Shown: one piece after another, positions 49,567 through 62,919 of the stretch | Layout of the letters: each line of letters starts with the position of its first letter | Position numbering within the stretch: the stretch's first letter is position 1 | Source: Paraphysoderma sedebokerense | Lineage: Eukaryota > Blastocladiomycota > Physodermatomycetes > Physodermatales > Physodermataceae | DNA: 64,000 nt | Assembly: GCA_025602915.1 (NCBI GenBank) | Contig: JAHLJZ010000005.1 | Coordinates: forward strand, 124,001 to 188,000 | Direction: 5' to 3' | Notes under the pieces: model-generated | What the model was told of the DNA's origin: nothing | What the model saw: the letters and a program-made list of their open reading frames with translations, nothing else | Databases searched by the model: none | Translations under genes and position numbers: made by a program

Positions 49567-52500
49567 TTAAAGTTCTTCACGGCCTGGGGTAGAAGTACCT
49601 GGTCGTTTGGATTGCGGTTGTTTCGTTTCGGAGGTGGCAGACGACTCTTTTATCTTTTTAGCCAAATCACTTACTCGTTGATCATATTCTACCCATTCAG
49701 GTAATAACCGTCTTGCTCGTTCTAATTTCGGCTCTTTCGTTTTGGGATTGTTACACTGTCAACCCGGAAGAAGTACAGTAATTGCAAAAATAAATGGCGA
49801 TTGTTAGTGATCTCTTAAGATCCTGGCCGCAAGTAAGCATGTCAGGCAATTACCAAGTCGATTGTTTTGGCTTTCTTCAGAGATTGATCATCACACCATG
49901 TTTCGCACCTATCAGGCGACGTAAATAGATATCAGTGTTCTTGAACTTTACCAATCCATGAAATTGACGCAAAGGCAACAAAAGTTCGCAGGTACTCACC
50001 ATAACCATTCCTTGGGTAATGAAAAAATGGGAACCTCATGTTGCATATTATTCGGTAAATCTTGATCCAAATTGGCCAAGGAGTTAGGATCTGCACTGAG
50101 TGTGTGATATTGGCCTATATTTCGGATAATTAATTTGTTAAATTCACTTTCTAGTCAACTTCTGAAAGTTAAAAAATAGTTCATCGAGTATACCTCGCAG
50201 TCGGTCACCCGCAGCTAACTGTCTGAATCTGATTAAGTCAACCACATAGAGAGCAGAAATATGGTACGGTTTTCCGTCTAAATGATTCTTCCAATAACCA
50301 GTTTTCCAGAATCGATATTCGTCCATGCCTGTTGTAAAATCAATGGGTTATATCAAAAATCCAAATATCCGCCGAAGTTTCCTGTGGAAAAGTACGCGAC
50401 GTACCATCTCGACTATCACACTGCAATACAACACCATAAGCAACGGGGAATACTTGTCAATGCCAGGAATTACAAGAGATTAGAATCAATTTTGAAAGTA
50501 ACTTACGAATGGAGTATACCCATACGGTGCTCCTTGTAAATCGATATTCAACAAGTTCAATAAATCAGTTCTCACGATTTGATCGGCATCAACGAAAATA
50601 ACTTTATCCAAGTCCAACGGAAATAGCACATCGAGGAACAATATTTTGTATCTATCAAGGATGCCAATCAATGTAAATTAGCGCACGTAAAATCGGATAC
50701 GGTCTTATTTCATTAGGTATCTAGCCATAAGTATAAGTAGAATACTACTTACCCCCAAATGATACGCTGCTTTTCAGTTTGCGCGCGTAGCCAACTGGGC
50801 CATTTATACGTGACAAATTCATACTGAAAGTTGAACTCTTTGGCCATATGCGGAAGAAAATCCTTTATGAAGAAGCACACCTGAATCAGCATCCAGCCTT
50901 TTGAACTCATAAGGCCAAAAAGGAACAATCACTTACTCTGAACGAAGGACTCAGGAAATTTTCAATCAACCAAAACTTTACGGGATTCTTGGTATGTTGT
51001 AGAACACTTAAAAACATAATAGACATGAATCGTTCATAAAGGTGACCGCTAGCAACCGAAAATACGTTGATGGTTCTATTCGCCGACTTGTCTGATTCTC
51101 CAAAAATGCTAATGAGAACTCATTAGTCGGAATTCAGTCGGACGGTTTTTAGCAGAAGGAGACTACTTACGTTGATTTAATTGAATCCCACAGCCCTGAT
51201 TCTTTTTCTTTCGTGGTGTCCAGAATGTCTTCTTGTTCCTTTCCAGGTTTTTTAGACACCTTCATATACGCCATTCAATCGTCAGCAACCCGAAAAATTA
51301 AAGCATCTAAAAAATAATAATTGAACTTACTATCGGAAGTATGGTACTTCCTTCAAAACTATCCAAAATCAATCTCACTCTTTTTCCTTCTCCACTTCCT
51401 GATTGACCACCAGCAGTGTTATCACCCACCGAAACAATATCATACAACTCAGTTGACCTTCCTTCTCTCAATTTTAAATACCAAATACCGGGGTTGGCTT
51501 TCAACTGAAAATACCCCAAATTAGCCATTACAATCGTATCTACTCTTTTCACTTTATTTTCTGGATTCAACATATCCGAAGTTTTAGCCTCTGACTCAAG
51601 TATAAATTGAAGTCCCCGTGGTGGTGCACCGGTGGCAGATTCTCGACAGTGTCCTTCTAAGAGGATACTTTGGAGTTCAAATGTTGCTTCGACGTTGGAT
51701 GAAAAAGATGTCTCTGAGAGTTTACTTAGTTGAATGTTGTCCAAGTCGTGGGGAGAAATAACCGGGGCTGTATGCCATTTTTGGTGAACATCAAGAGCAA
51801 GAGTGTAAAGAGGATCGACTGGGAGCTTATCGAATTTGGCAGTTGGATTTTGAATCGCACTTTATCGGTGGAGGTAACATCATATGGCAAAATGGTTAGA
51901 TCATGACGGGTTGCGATGAAAAGGAGCCAATATAAATGAATTCACGAATCATACCCAGATGAGGTAAACTGTAACTCTGGTTGAATTACATAACGATAAA
52001 ACCGTTTTAACGAAATCTCAGTCACTTCAACATCCGGTAATAATATAATTTTAACATAAACTCCATCAATTGAACTCAGAGTCTACAATGATCACACAAA
52101 ACATTAGATTTTAATCCAACATTACAACTCTCAAGAAGAAAAATATAGTACCTCTAAAATTGGTGCCCAACTTTGAGCAATCTCAGAAACGGGATCAATA
52201 GCGGCTACTATCTCAAACAACGCAGTCTTTTTATCTCCGACTTCGAAAGATCTAAAGAAGCAATTTCGTCAGAGATAACTTCCATCTTCCCAATCAAGAC
52301 ACAGAGCACAGAAACAGAAAACGGAATGAAAACTTACAGTGAATTATTTTTTAGCCAAATGTAAGCCTTATTTCTCTTTAGTTTCGGATAAAAGATATTT
52401 TGTTCGTCATTTAACTGATTTTTAGAGATTCCCTGAATCGATGATAACTTTGGAATCAGGCTGTATGTTTCCACGAAAAAAAGCAAGAAATAAAACAAAT

Positions 52501-55500
52501 TAGATCCCAATGACAGTACAATTCAACTTGAACATTGCTCCTCATTCATGTCGTCATTAAAATCCTAGATAAGGAACTCACCTGGTAACTTGACTCGCGT
52601 CTAATCCTTCAAAAATTTTAAACCCTTTCATCAAATTGCTTAATTTTTGGGTTCTCTTAGCATTCTCCACAGAAGCTAACAACTCGAAATCGGCGTCAAC
52701 GAATTGTCGACTGGAGGTGATTGGACCAATCGACTATTGACATAGCAGGAAAGCAAAGAAGTTAGTCGTCATTTATGTGCATTGGACAAAATATTTATAA
52801 AAAAATATCATGGATGAAAGACGAAAAACGTACCCTGCCATTCACGACAACCCAATTACCGTCTTCGATTCCTAGCTTTTGGATATATAGTTTTACTTTA
52901 TTCCAGTACAAATTCACCTCTTTTTCATACTCTGCCGTTTCTTTGAACTTCGGACAATTTTCGTCCTTGGCATTACCGCCCGACACAATGGATTCACCAA
53001 CGGAGATTAAACATTTCAGAGTATCTTGTGGTGATTCAGAGTGAGTAAGGTGGTGATAGAGTTTAAGGAATCTTGATGTCTTAGTAGATGGAGAAAGAGT
53101 TGAAGCAGCAGGAACATGGACGATGGCGATTCTATGAATCGACTTTTCGGAGTTCTAAAATCAGATATTGAGGAATATATAGGCATGGTTAGCAAATCGG
53201 AACAATCTGAATGACGATGACCATGACGATAGTGAGGAAACAATGACTAAAGAAATGACATAATTACCAATGACTTCAACGCATTCACAGCCAATGCCAT
53301 ACCATCTTTCTGCGTCAAATCAGTGATTACCCACATACTTATTGGCACCACTTCCTTCGAATCTACAGCAACATAAAGTACGAAACCCATCACGGTATTC
53401 TCAATCAACAATCACAGTACCAACGAGAGTGAAGAAAGCACAAACCAGTAGAAATATATCTGACGACATCAGCCTTTTCATCTGCTTTGCCAGCGTCACT
53501 TCCAGTTTTTAGACTATTGACCCCAGCAGCGAGATCAAGCCATTTTCCACTTTTCTCGCCGCTAAAGATATATTTATTGCGCCTGGGATAAACCTGTTTG
53601 TTAACGCCAGAGGGGGATAAAAGGAGCTCAATAAAATCGGTAGAATCGTTTATCGTTCCGTCGTAGATAAGTTGTTGTAATTGAGTGGTTTGGTAGAGAG
53701 TTAAGCGGAGAAGTTTTTGGATGTAGTACTGTCATGCATAGGAGTGTATGACCGTTGCATAGTGAGGAAGACAATATGAAGAGACTTGTCAATAACGTTG
53801 AATCATACTGGTAGACTCGCTCAGGAAATGGAAGCAAAAACACACAAACCTCGTCAACTTCAACATCAATACCATTCATGAAAGCGTAAACTCCCTTCCC
53901 TTTACCAATTTCCAATCCTAATCGATCCATATAACTTTTCACATTCTCCACTAGTTTATCACCTTCCGTATCGTTGAGAACTTCTTCGAACGATTTCGTC
54001 GATTTACGTCCAGACCATGAAGTGAAGACTTGTTTTAAAGTATCCAGGAAGGGCGATGTGGATTCAGTAAGATTTTGAAGAAGCTGGAGAACGGGATGGG
54101 AGAACAAGACGGTAAGGTTAGGATGAGTTGAAACAGATTCGTTGAAAGGGGAGAAACGTAATAGTACCATTGGAAAGAAACTGCTAACGCCAACTCTTCC
54201 CGCTTCAGAAAATACCTGTTGGAAAACGCGAAGAGCGATATTTGCTATTCGTATATTCGCAAAACGGCCATGAGTACCCTATAGTAAACGGTATTCTAAA
54301 AATAGATATGAAAGAAATCCGAACAAACCATCACCATCCTTGTCTGCATGGTCAGCTAATACTACAACCCCGAATCTGATGGGTACACCTCGCTTGATAT
54401 ACGCCACTAACTCTTCAAAGATTTCGAGACCATGTTTAGTTGATAAATCAAGCATGAATAGTGTATTGAAAATATTCTTTCCAATGTAACGGAGTTGACC
54501 AGGAAAGACGGGTCGGAGAAGCTATTGGTAATACGAAAACCAAGGAATCGTTAAACAAGGGATGTGAAAGATAAGAAGACGGAATACACAAAAAGAAGGA
54601 AATTGGAATTACATCTCTAACAGTTGATGGCCAAGGTTTGTATCTACTGTCTTTTTCCAAGTTATTCAGCCAGGTAATGCCATCAAATCGAGTATCAAAT
54701 ACTTCCAACCCTTCTTCTTCCTCATCATTCTCTCCTTTTCCGTCTCCATCAATTTCACCACTCAAAAACTGTCTCGCATCTTCAACGCTTAACCCGAGAT
54801 TACAAAGACTCAAAATCGAGCGCGCCTCCAAACGTAACAGGTTACCCAAGAAAAACGGTTGAATTTTATTCTTTGGTAATGATATTCCGTTCACCCAAAA
54901 TCCGTCACCGTTGCTTAAGTCTAAACCTTTGAAACGATCTTTGTTCGATTTAGCGGCAGAACTGAGCTTAGCGGACGGACTGGGGAGTGATGAAAGCAGA
55001 TGAGCGTATTTTGGGAAATTTTGAGACACTTGAGACAAAGTTTTTAATTTCTTCGTAGCGGTACCTTTGGAAGTGGCGATATACACTGCAGTTTTGAGAG
55101 GAAGATCTAGCAAAACATTTCGAACCGTTAGTATCAACTGACAAGTTAAGACACGATATAGAAGGGGAATTAAAGAAATTAAATATAGAATTCATCGATG
55201 ATGCGTATTACCTTTAATTTCGTCTTCGCTCAATTTCTTAATCGCTGGAGTTGATCCGGCCAAGAGTTCGTCTTCTTCTTCGTTTTGCTGTTCGCCAGCC
55301 AAAATCCCGCTAGATTTATCTGAATAATAGAGACATCCAATTTAATCACACCAACGAATAACCATAATTAACCCAATCAATAAATACTATACCCGAAGCA
55401 ACTTTTCTATCATCCACAACTAAATAATCAGTTTTCTTGATCGCCAATTCAACTCCGTATCCACTTATATAAATTCCTTCTGTCCGTTTCTTGGCGCTTG

Positions 55501-56412
55501 ATTCTTCAGAACTTTCTTTTTCAACTTTGGAAGGTTTATACCTGACCACGTAATTCAGGGTTCCCTTCTTTGCACGTTTTTCTAACTCCTTATGAAACTT
55601 TCCAAAATCAGGATGGGGAATTGAAGTGTATAGAATGGCTGTTGGGAGCGCAGAGACGAGAGGTGGAGAATAGATATGGTCTATCGGGAGGAGATCGGGT
55701 CTATTGAAGTGGAGGCTATATCGTTAGATACACCAGAAGAGTAATGAATGAATTGAAAAGCCCGCCCTCGAATATCTGTGGCAAAGACTTTGACGATGTG
55801 ACCAATTCCTCGGGTAATCAAATCTAAGAAATCAACATACTGTTCCAATGCTTTCTTTTGACTCAAAACATTTTCAATTTCATCTACCTTACAAACTTTT
55901 ATTCCGTTTAAATCCACCCAAACTTGACACGTTCCGTCCTTGAGGTTATCCACACCGAACCTCGTTTCAACTTGATTATAATACTCCCAAAAAGCTTCTA
56001 CCCTGGGCGCATATTCTCTTAAACTTAAACTTAGTTTTAATAACCCGAGAGTAGTATTCTTGTTGGGTAGTTCTAATGACGAAATGTGATTGAGGATGGA
56101 ATTGTATTGATCGGATGGGGTGAGTGTGGAGCTCGGGGCCGAAGAAAACCGAGAAAGAAAGGGAAAGTAGAGGGTTGGATAGTTTGAGGCTATGAATTCT
56201 CTGTGAATTGGTGGACAAGAAGAAGGTAGAAAGACCACTTAGTACAATACAAAGAGACGCAATCAATGAAATGTCGAGTTAACGCACAAGGATTCAATCA
56301 GGATAGAGTCCGAAAGGAATGGAGCTTTCAGGTTGACATTCACCGAAACGGCGTGAGTGCGACTGAATAGCACAACGGGCAGCAATATAAGGGCGGCGAG
56401 ATATAGATGCAT
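49567..56412 (-). CDS. UDP-glucose:glycoprotein glucosyltransferase (UGGT)
   Basis: This 6.8-kb gene with about twenty short introns encodes an ER folding sensor of roughly 1,500 residues that reglucosylates misfolded N-glycoproteins. The start at 56412 gives a signal peptide ([20 protein letters not shown]). Thioredoxin-like domains fill the N-terminal two-thirds. The C-terminal GT24 domain is clear: [20 protein letters not shown] with the metal-binding [34 protein letters not shown], and [16 protein letters not shown]. The end is [15 protein letters not shown] followed by a polar tail ending in REEL, an ER-retrieval-like tetrapeptide. An upstream in-frame ATG exists but would bury the signal peptide. 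Confidence 0.92.
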
Positions 56413-56634
56413 CCTGACGAGATGATTTTCCAATTGGAATCTCCGAATGAGGAGGAATCGATGTATTCTTTTTGTTTGTTTGTTGCGGAACGGATGAAGA
56501 TTGAAGACGCGACGAATTTTTATATTTTTGTCAGATTTCATTCTATTTTTTATCTTACACTTTTTAGGGGTTTTAACTTTGTGTGTAATGGACATACAAT
56601 CCTATTTGTACAATAGTACTTCCTTCATTTCCCA

Positions 56635-58179
56635 TTAACACTCTTCCGGGCGTGTTCGGTATCCCGCTGACGGTCTCTCCACTGATCCATTCTCGTGTCT
56701 GGGCCCATCCCAGCAGCTCAAGTTGGTCAATCCTGGATAATCTCTTGCATCTGATCTACTGTCTACGTCTGATACATATCTCGGAGAACCCAATGAGTAC
56801 TCTGAACTGGGGGATAGTAGGTCCTTTGAATTGAAATCGGAGGATGTGGATGGACGATAGTCAACGTCTGAAGCTTTGGACAAATTGGCGGGGTAAAATG
56901 GATCATAACGTTGCGAAGTTGCGGACAGTGGAGGATAATTAAAAGAGTCGGTGGGAGTCGGGAGTGATGAGCTAGGAGATGAAAGCTGCGAAGTACTTGT
57001 TCGTGCACTATTATGCTCGACTGCTACCGGTGAAACAAATGAACCCTTTAGATGATATAGAATAGTTTTGTAAGCGAATGAATCACTTACATTGTGCACT
57101 CGGCGCTGGGATCGTTGGATCAAAGATATTGGGTGTGAAATTCGCTTTCTGTGGAGAGCCTTGCTGGAACTGTTGCTTCTGCTCTTGCTGCTGCTTTTGT
57201 TGCGCCTTCTGCTGCTTGAGCAACGGTTGCAAGATGCGGCGACGTGCATTGATAAACCAATTATTTATCTGGTGAACAGTAAGACCAGTTTGTTGTGCCA
57301 GTGTTAGTTTTTCCTGGTCAGTCGGATAGGGGTTGGTACAATGTGCCTGAAAGAAGAATCAAATGTCATTCACCATTTTGGATACCAGGAAATGGAAAGG
57401 CAAATACGAACCAGTAGCCAATTTTTTAGAATATTTGTACTTTCTTTTGGAAGATATACTCTCTTTTTCCTCGGACTGATAGATGACGAATCCAGAATTG
57501 GTGGAGGATACATCTGAGATTGTCGATGTTGTCTCTGGTAGTTAAGCATGCCAGAACTTGAGGAGCTGGATGGTGGATATGATCCAACGGTATTGGAAGG
57601 ATGAAAACGGTGCGAATGAGTTGTGTTTGTGGAGTGATGACCATTTCTAATTGCACTTCCACCGCCAGCATTCCTTCCGGCATAGTATTCTCCCCCTGAT
57701 GCAGACGTTGGCGATCCTGCTCCAATCCCGTTTTGTACATTTTGGATATATGAGTGATTACGATAGTAATGATCTACATTCGAGGGTGGAGCACGTTGGC
57801 CATTGGGATTCGGATTGTAATGACCATAGTTTGTCGATGGAAAAGATGCTTGAAAAGGTTCAGAGTGTGGTAAATCAGAAGGAAGACTGTGTCGCCGATA
57901 AGATGCCGATCCAAATAACGCATAGTCTGAGGGTACCAGGAATTTAAATCATTCAATTTAGATTAGCTTATCACAAGAAATCGAGAGAGTGAAATCCATG
58001 TACATCGATACATGAACAGAAAGAATACAAAAATAACTATGCTACTGACCTGGGGTTTTTTCCCTCCAAGATGGCATGAAGGATATGCCGGAATCATGAG
58101 GAGACATGGAAGGACGAGAGGACTGGACATAGAGCTGAAGCTGCTGAGCGTCTGACATGTATCTTTGATGGGATTGCAT
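56635..58179 (-). CDS. TALE-class homeodomain transcription factor
   Basis: Several exons encode a protein that starts at ATG 58179 ([20 protein letters not shown]). The homeodomain crosses an intron near 57410-57350: [18 protein letters not shown], then [20 protein letters not shown], then [18 protein letters not shown]. The PYP insertion in the loop between helices 1 and 2 defines the TALE superclass (Meis/PKNOX and yeast Cup9/Tos8), and WFINARRR is the recognition helix. A Gln/Lys-rich coil follows. The flanks are Ser/Pro-rich and probably disordered. It should bind DNA in the nucleus; targets are unknown. It is divergent from the SAAL1-like gene across a 944-bp region. Confidence 0.88.
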
Positions 58180-59123
58180 TTTCAACAGGGCAGACTGTGG
58201 CCGCGTAAGGGATTAGAAAAAGGGGAATTGATTCGGGGTTGTTTCGGAGGGGGAATTCCTGCCTGTTGTTCTGCCTGCGCGCTTGTCGGGGGAGTCAGGG
58301 GGACGGATGAGTGTCGTCTCGCGGGTGGGTGGACTTGCGCTACTCTGCCACCAGTATATAAATACTCTATATAAAGATGATATCTGCAGTATTGGCTGTA
58401 TTGCAGCTGCAGGGTGTTGGGTGCACTGAGCGCCGTGAAAGCTCAGCGTTGGATGTAAATGTTCTGGATGCGGGACTGAGGTGACCAAGAGCGTCCAGAG
58501 CGCAGAGGACGGTGGGGCACTAGAAACTGGGGAGGGAGTGCGTCTCAATAAAAGCGGCCAGAGGGGCACTCTGTGGCAATAATTCCTGTATTAGAGATAA
58601 TAATAATTTTAATGAGGGAAGGATGGGTAATAAAGAAGAGGACGCGAGGAATTCGCATTTCCAAGGATTAAGGAGCTTCAGGGGTTTCCTCCTCGAAAGA
58701 ATGGCAGCGGGAGAATTTGGACATTGTCGTATTTCACATCTATTCAGCAGATTTCAGCAGACGTCGCAATTTTGTCTCTTACTGCAATTGCGCACACACA
58801 ATCAGTAACACAATCGCACAGTAATCGCACACAATTCCCTCTTTTAAAGTTGATTCGAGACACAATTCATTTATTAATTATTTCTGCCTTCCTTCGCGGT
58901 CTCGACGCTCGCAGACGCCCCGCCCCATGCACCGCGTGGCCCCTCCCCCGGATGGTTCTGACAGCCCCCGACACCTACGCGTCTGTCACGTGTTTCCGCC
59001 CAACTCACGTGACTGTCATTCTTATTAGAGACTTAAATCCTCCCGCCGGCCGAGCGTCGGAGTTTCCATAGGACATGGAGTATTAGATATACAGACCGAC
59101 AAGGCATTCCTTTAGACTGGAAA
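58180..59123. promoter_or_regulatory. Long divergent intergenic region
   Basis: 944 bases between the homeodomain gene (-) and the SAAL1-like gene (+). It is more GC-rich than other intergenic stretches, notably 58900-59060, with CACGTG-like cores (TCACGTGTTT and CTCACGTGAC near 58986-59012) that could bind bHLH factors. Frames on either strand have no recognisable domains. Confidence 0.5.
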
Positions 59124-60728
59124 ATGGCATCCACCTCCTCCCTCCTCTCCGGCCTCGTCCAACCCATCGTCTCCTCTATCCGCAAGGGAGACATAGACAC
59201 TCTCCTCCCCTCCCAGGATGAAACCCTTGTCGAGCAGAACCTGGCGGGCCTGGTCGACCTGTCTTCGATGGAAGAATCTGTTCAGGACATGATTGATAAG
59301 GGCGTCGTGAGATTGTTGGCCAGAGTTATGAGCGAAACGGAACGATCAAGGACAAAAGTTTGTGTTGTATTTTACTATTGCAACTCTCCACATTTTAAAT
59401 CAAGGTCGTGTTACGGGGACCGGCCATAGGTATATACTAAAAGGAGACGTGAATTCTTGTTGCGGGTGATTCATAAAAAGAGACGAAAGCAATCAAGTAA
59501 CAGATTCTTCATTTTGGTCCAACATCTATGTAGGAGCTATGTATAAGTTGTCTGGCCAATATGAGTTGCTTTCAAGCCGGGTCATCCGTCTCTGAGGACG
59601 CAGACATTCGCCAACTCGTCACATTCATTTTCAAAAACGAAATCGACTCGCAAGTACTATCTCAAACATTCCGGTTTGCCTCTTTTACTTCGACTCTGAT
59701 AAATATTTGGCCGACCTCACTGATTCGTCGTTTCTCCCTACAGTCTTTTTCAAACTGTTTTCACTATTCATTCCTCAACCTTACCTACATGGGTTTCTGA
59801 ATTCCTGGAAAACAAAATATTGAGTCATGCCATTTTCATCCTTCAGAATACCCTGACCTACGAACTCTTTTTAAAATCTGTCGAGTCGTTACCTACACTG
59901 ATATGGGCTTGCCATAAACGAGTCCAGTTGCCGTCAGATGATCCGTGGTGTTTTATCTCGCAGAAGGAAGGATCAGAGTTAGTGAGTTTTGTATTAAACA
60001 AGTTGTGGACCCCGAAATCGAAGTTGGGCAAAGGATTTGATATCGATTGGACTCTGACGAAATGGTTGGTAAAGTTGTTGGGTACGATTGCAATGTTGGG
60101 TTCAGAATGGGTAGAACTGTTAGGTAATCTAATCTTTCCTTACTTCATATGATGATTATCTGCTTTTTGATGGCTAACTAACGGTTGCCCCTTACCATTA
60201 TATTTATCAACAATGATAGTACCGCATTACCCCAAACTAATTCGAATCTTTATCGCCGCTTGGCCGTCGATTTCCAGAGATTCCGATCTGTCAGATTTGA
60301 ATTCGTACTGGATAAGAGTCTTCAATACACTTTGTACAGATCCAGAATTCACTAAACAGTTGAACGATTTTACATTATACCTTGATTCCTGTATGTCACT
60401 GCCCAGAATAGTTTTTCCCTTGACTCACTGCCCTCCCGAAACTGATTCCAAAATTGTTTAACTACTAGATCCTCAATCACTGCATTCCCTATTGTACACT
60501 GCACTCGCGTCTTCTCAATTTACCCTTGTAAACTATCTATTACTCTATCATCTTTTACCTCCTTCCATCCCATCAAAATCTCAGCCGAACAAAGAGTCTA
60601 TACTTACAGTCAAAAAATCAATACAACAATTCAAGCGAGACAGTGAAGTTGAATTAGAGGAGTTGTTGAGTGTACTCGACGAGAAAGTTAGAGACTCGGT
60701 CGCCGAATTTTTCGAAAATGGAAATTAG
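59124..60728 (+). CDS. SAAL1-like armadillo-fold protein
   Basis: A multi-exon gene starting MASTSSLLSGLVQPIVSSIR. Exon 1 (59124-59357) joins in phase to 59534, giving SRTKELCISCLANMSCFQ, close to the LREICVGILGNMACFQE block of animal SAAL1. Later exons keep helical, Leu-rich repeats, and the last (from about 60470) ends LEELLSVLDEKVRDSVAEFF before the stop at 60728, similar to the SAAL1 C-terminus. Animal SAAL1 is a poorly understood growth-linked protein. No enzyme motif is present. Middle junctions were not all fixed. Confidence 0.7.
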
Positions 60729-60973
60729 CGGCGTTTACGTCATAGAGTACTCTCAAATAAGTTCTGCAAATTGTAATCTGGCATAATCAACATTGGAAAT
60801 AAAGATCACTTTTCCATAAATTTATCATTGATCTGATACTAGCATTGGTGTTGGCATTACGCCCGAGAACTCCCGCGTTGTGTTCTAGATGGCCGAGCAC
60901 AACAATGCTTCCTCTAAAGTCGCGCTTCTTCCTCAATCTGCAGATATTGTCATTAAAGCAACAAACTGGAACC

Positions 60974-61863
60974 ATGGATAACGTAAAACCTACAATTACA
61001 TCCAAGGTACACACAACTAGCATTCGTTCAAGTTACCCTATTTTTTCTTTCTAAAACCCACGTACCCTTTGAACAGCCCCACATCCGTCAACCGACCACA
61101 AGAGACCACACTTGCACTCACTGTCACCGCAGGTTCAGATTATTCCGTTTTACGAACGACCTGTGTGGTTCTTGTGTGTATCGACATGAAATCGCGGATA
61201 AAAGAAAGCTAAATATTGCGGATGTGGATGGCTTTTTGTGTTGTTTTGATTGTGGGCTGGCTAGTAGTGCGTATCCAGCGGAAAATGGGTATCGGTGTTC
61301 AAAGTGTAGAGAGATCAGGAGAGTGTACGGTGAGTTTTTTTCAGTGTTTTCGAATGAATGGACGAAGGAATGATTTGATTGTAATTTTGTTTGATATTGA
61401 CGATCGTCAAAGAATACTTGCAGGAATCGAAGAGACAAAGTTCTATGGATCTCTGAAATCATGATAGCGTCAAACCTTCTAAGAAACGATTGCGACCTTA
61501 CGATAAACAAAACGAAGGTATGTATTTATGTGTGAATAATTATAACCATTCCTTTTCTGTTTGTCCTCAGTTTGGCCAATTCTAACCGTCATGTCCCCGA
61601 TCAATGACCATACAGGAACCCAGATGAGATATACAGGCCACATGGATGACCTCAAGCCGACTACTAGAAAAGATATTGTCCGTCACAGATACTCTACAGC
61701 CGTTCCCAAATCTTCAATACTTTCAGACAACTATTTCAAACAATTACAAGAGACGATTGAAAAGTCGCGTCTAATCGAAATGGTAGCAGCTAATTATTCC
61801 TCTTTCTCAATGTCACGATCATCTCTAACGACAAGCAATATTAATAGAACAAACATCTCATGA
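60974..61863 (+). CDS. Cys-rich zinc-ribbon protein, structure uncertain
   Basis: Exon 1 (60974-61006) joins in phase to 61077-61329. Together they encode CTHCHRRFRLFR, LCGSC, CCFDCGLASS and YRCSKCREIRRVYG, at least three CxxC knuckles and so one or two zinc sites. A later exon at about 61561-61863 (from VWPILTVMSPINDHTG, ending NINRTNIS) connects in phase with a basic stretch KPSKKRLRPYDKQNE just upstream. Between them lies a TGA in that frame, near 61451, that no ordinary intron removes. Either there are two genes, an unusual splice, or a small indel. Family not recognised; the paired knuckles suggest nucleic-acid or protein binding. Confidence 0.5.
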
Positions 61864-62919
61864 AAGTTCGCATTCAACCGAAACTTCTGAAATATGGTAA
61901 ATTCAACCCTACAAAAATTTCATTAGAATCATGCATTCATGTCCCTCCACTTGCTAATTTCCAGGTAAACTTCTAACCCATCCCCATCTTCAACCCCTTC
62001 CCTTACCCAACTATTAACCTACCTTCACATACTATATTCTGTACAGGACTTTAAAAAACAATGTATCAAAACCCTACAATCGATTAACTGTTATCGGACT
62101 TCCTGATCCAAGGGAGTACAATATACTATTAGAATTCGGGGGCACATTGATCCTACCTGAACAATTTCAATCTATACAATCCTTTATTGCAGAAAATAAA
62201 GGCAATAGAAGGAAATTGGTGTTTGGGGTTGTATTGCAGGAAGTTAGTTTGTAAATGTTGATTTGGAATGTCAGCGGTTATTGAAGGAGAAGTCGAATTA
62301 TACGTCGTAAATCTTGGCGGAAGAATATCTGGATGAAGTTGGTGGCAGTTGAGATAAGAAGTAAGATTGATACTCTGATTGAAGGGTAATCGTTTGTCTA
62401 CCGTGTTTGTCTTTTGTAAACAGCGTACGTTGTACAATTTGGTGAATCTATGCACATACCTTATATATTCAATCTTTTTCGAGATGGATTTTGCAGTTTG
62501 AATTTCAATATACAATATGTATTAACAATAACCAATAACCTTGATAGTAATGATAGTCACTGTGACAAGAAGATTGCATTTATATTCATTGACTATCATA
62601 CATATACCAAGTAGTAACTTTGTTCAATAGAAGCGAAGATAGGAGTGAAGATTGTCAATGGGTTAGACGAAAAGAGGGGATGTGTGGTTAAGATAAATGA
62701 TAGCGGCTTAATTTTACAATAATAATAAAATATTCTTATACAGTAATATAATAATACATGTAGGCTAAAAATTCTGAAAATTTGTCTCTCTTCGCTGTTC
62801 ATCATTCAACTTAAGTTTTCCCAGATCACGGATCCGGGAGTCCACATCTTAATTTGATCGAGAATTAAATTTGGTTTCGACGAATAATTTCAACCGTCAA
62901 ACCTGATTCAACGTAATTG
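61864..62919. other. Region with an orphan open exon
   Basis: After a good acceptor (TGTACAG), 62047-62254 stays open and reads like coding sequence (RLTVIGLPDPREYNILLEFG, then FGVVLQEVSL before the stop). Joined from a donor at about 61897 it needs phase 2, which the frame ending at 61863 does not supply. It may be the true 3' exon of the Cys-rich gene or of a small separate gene. From 62255 to 62919 nothing is recognised. Confidence 0.3.
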
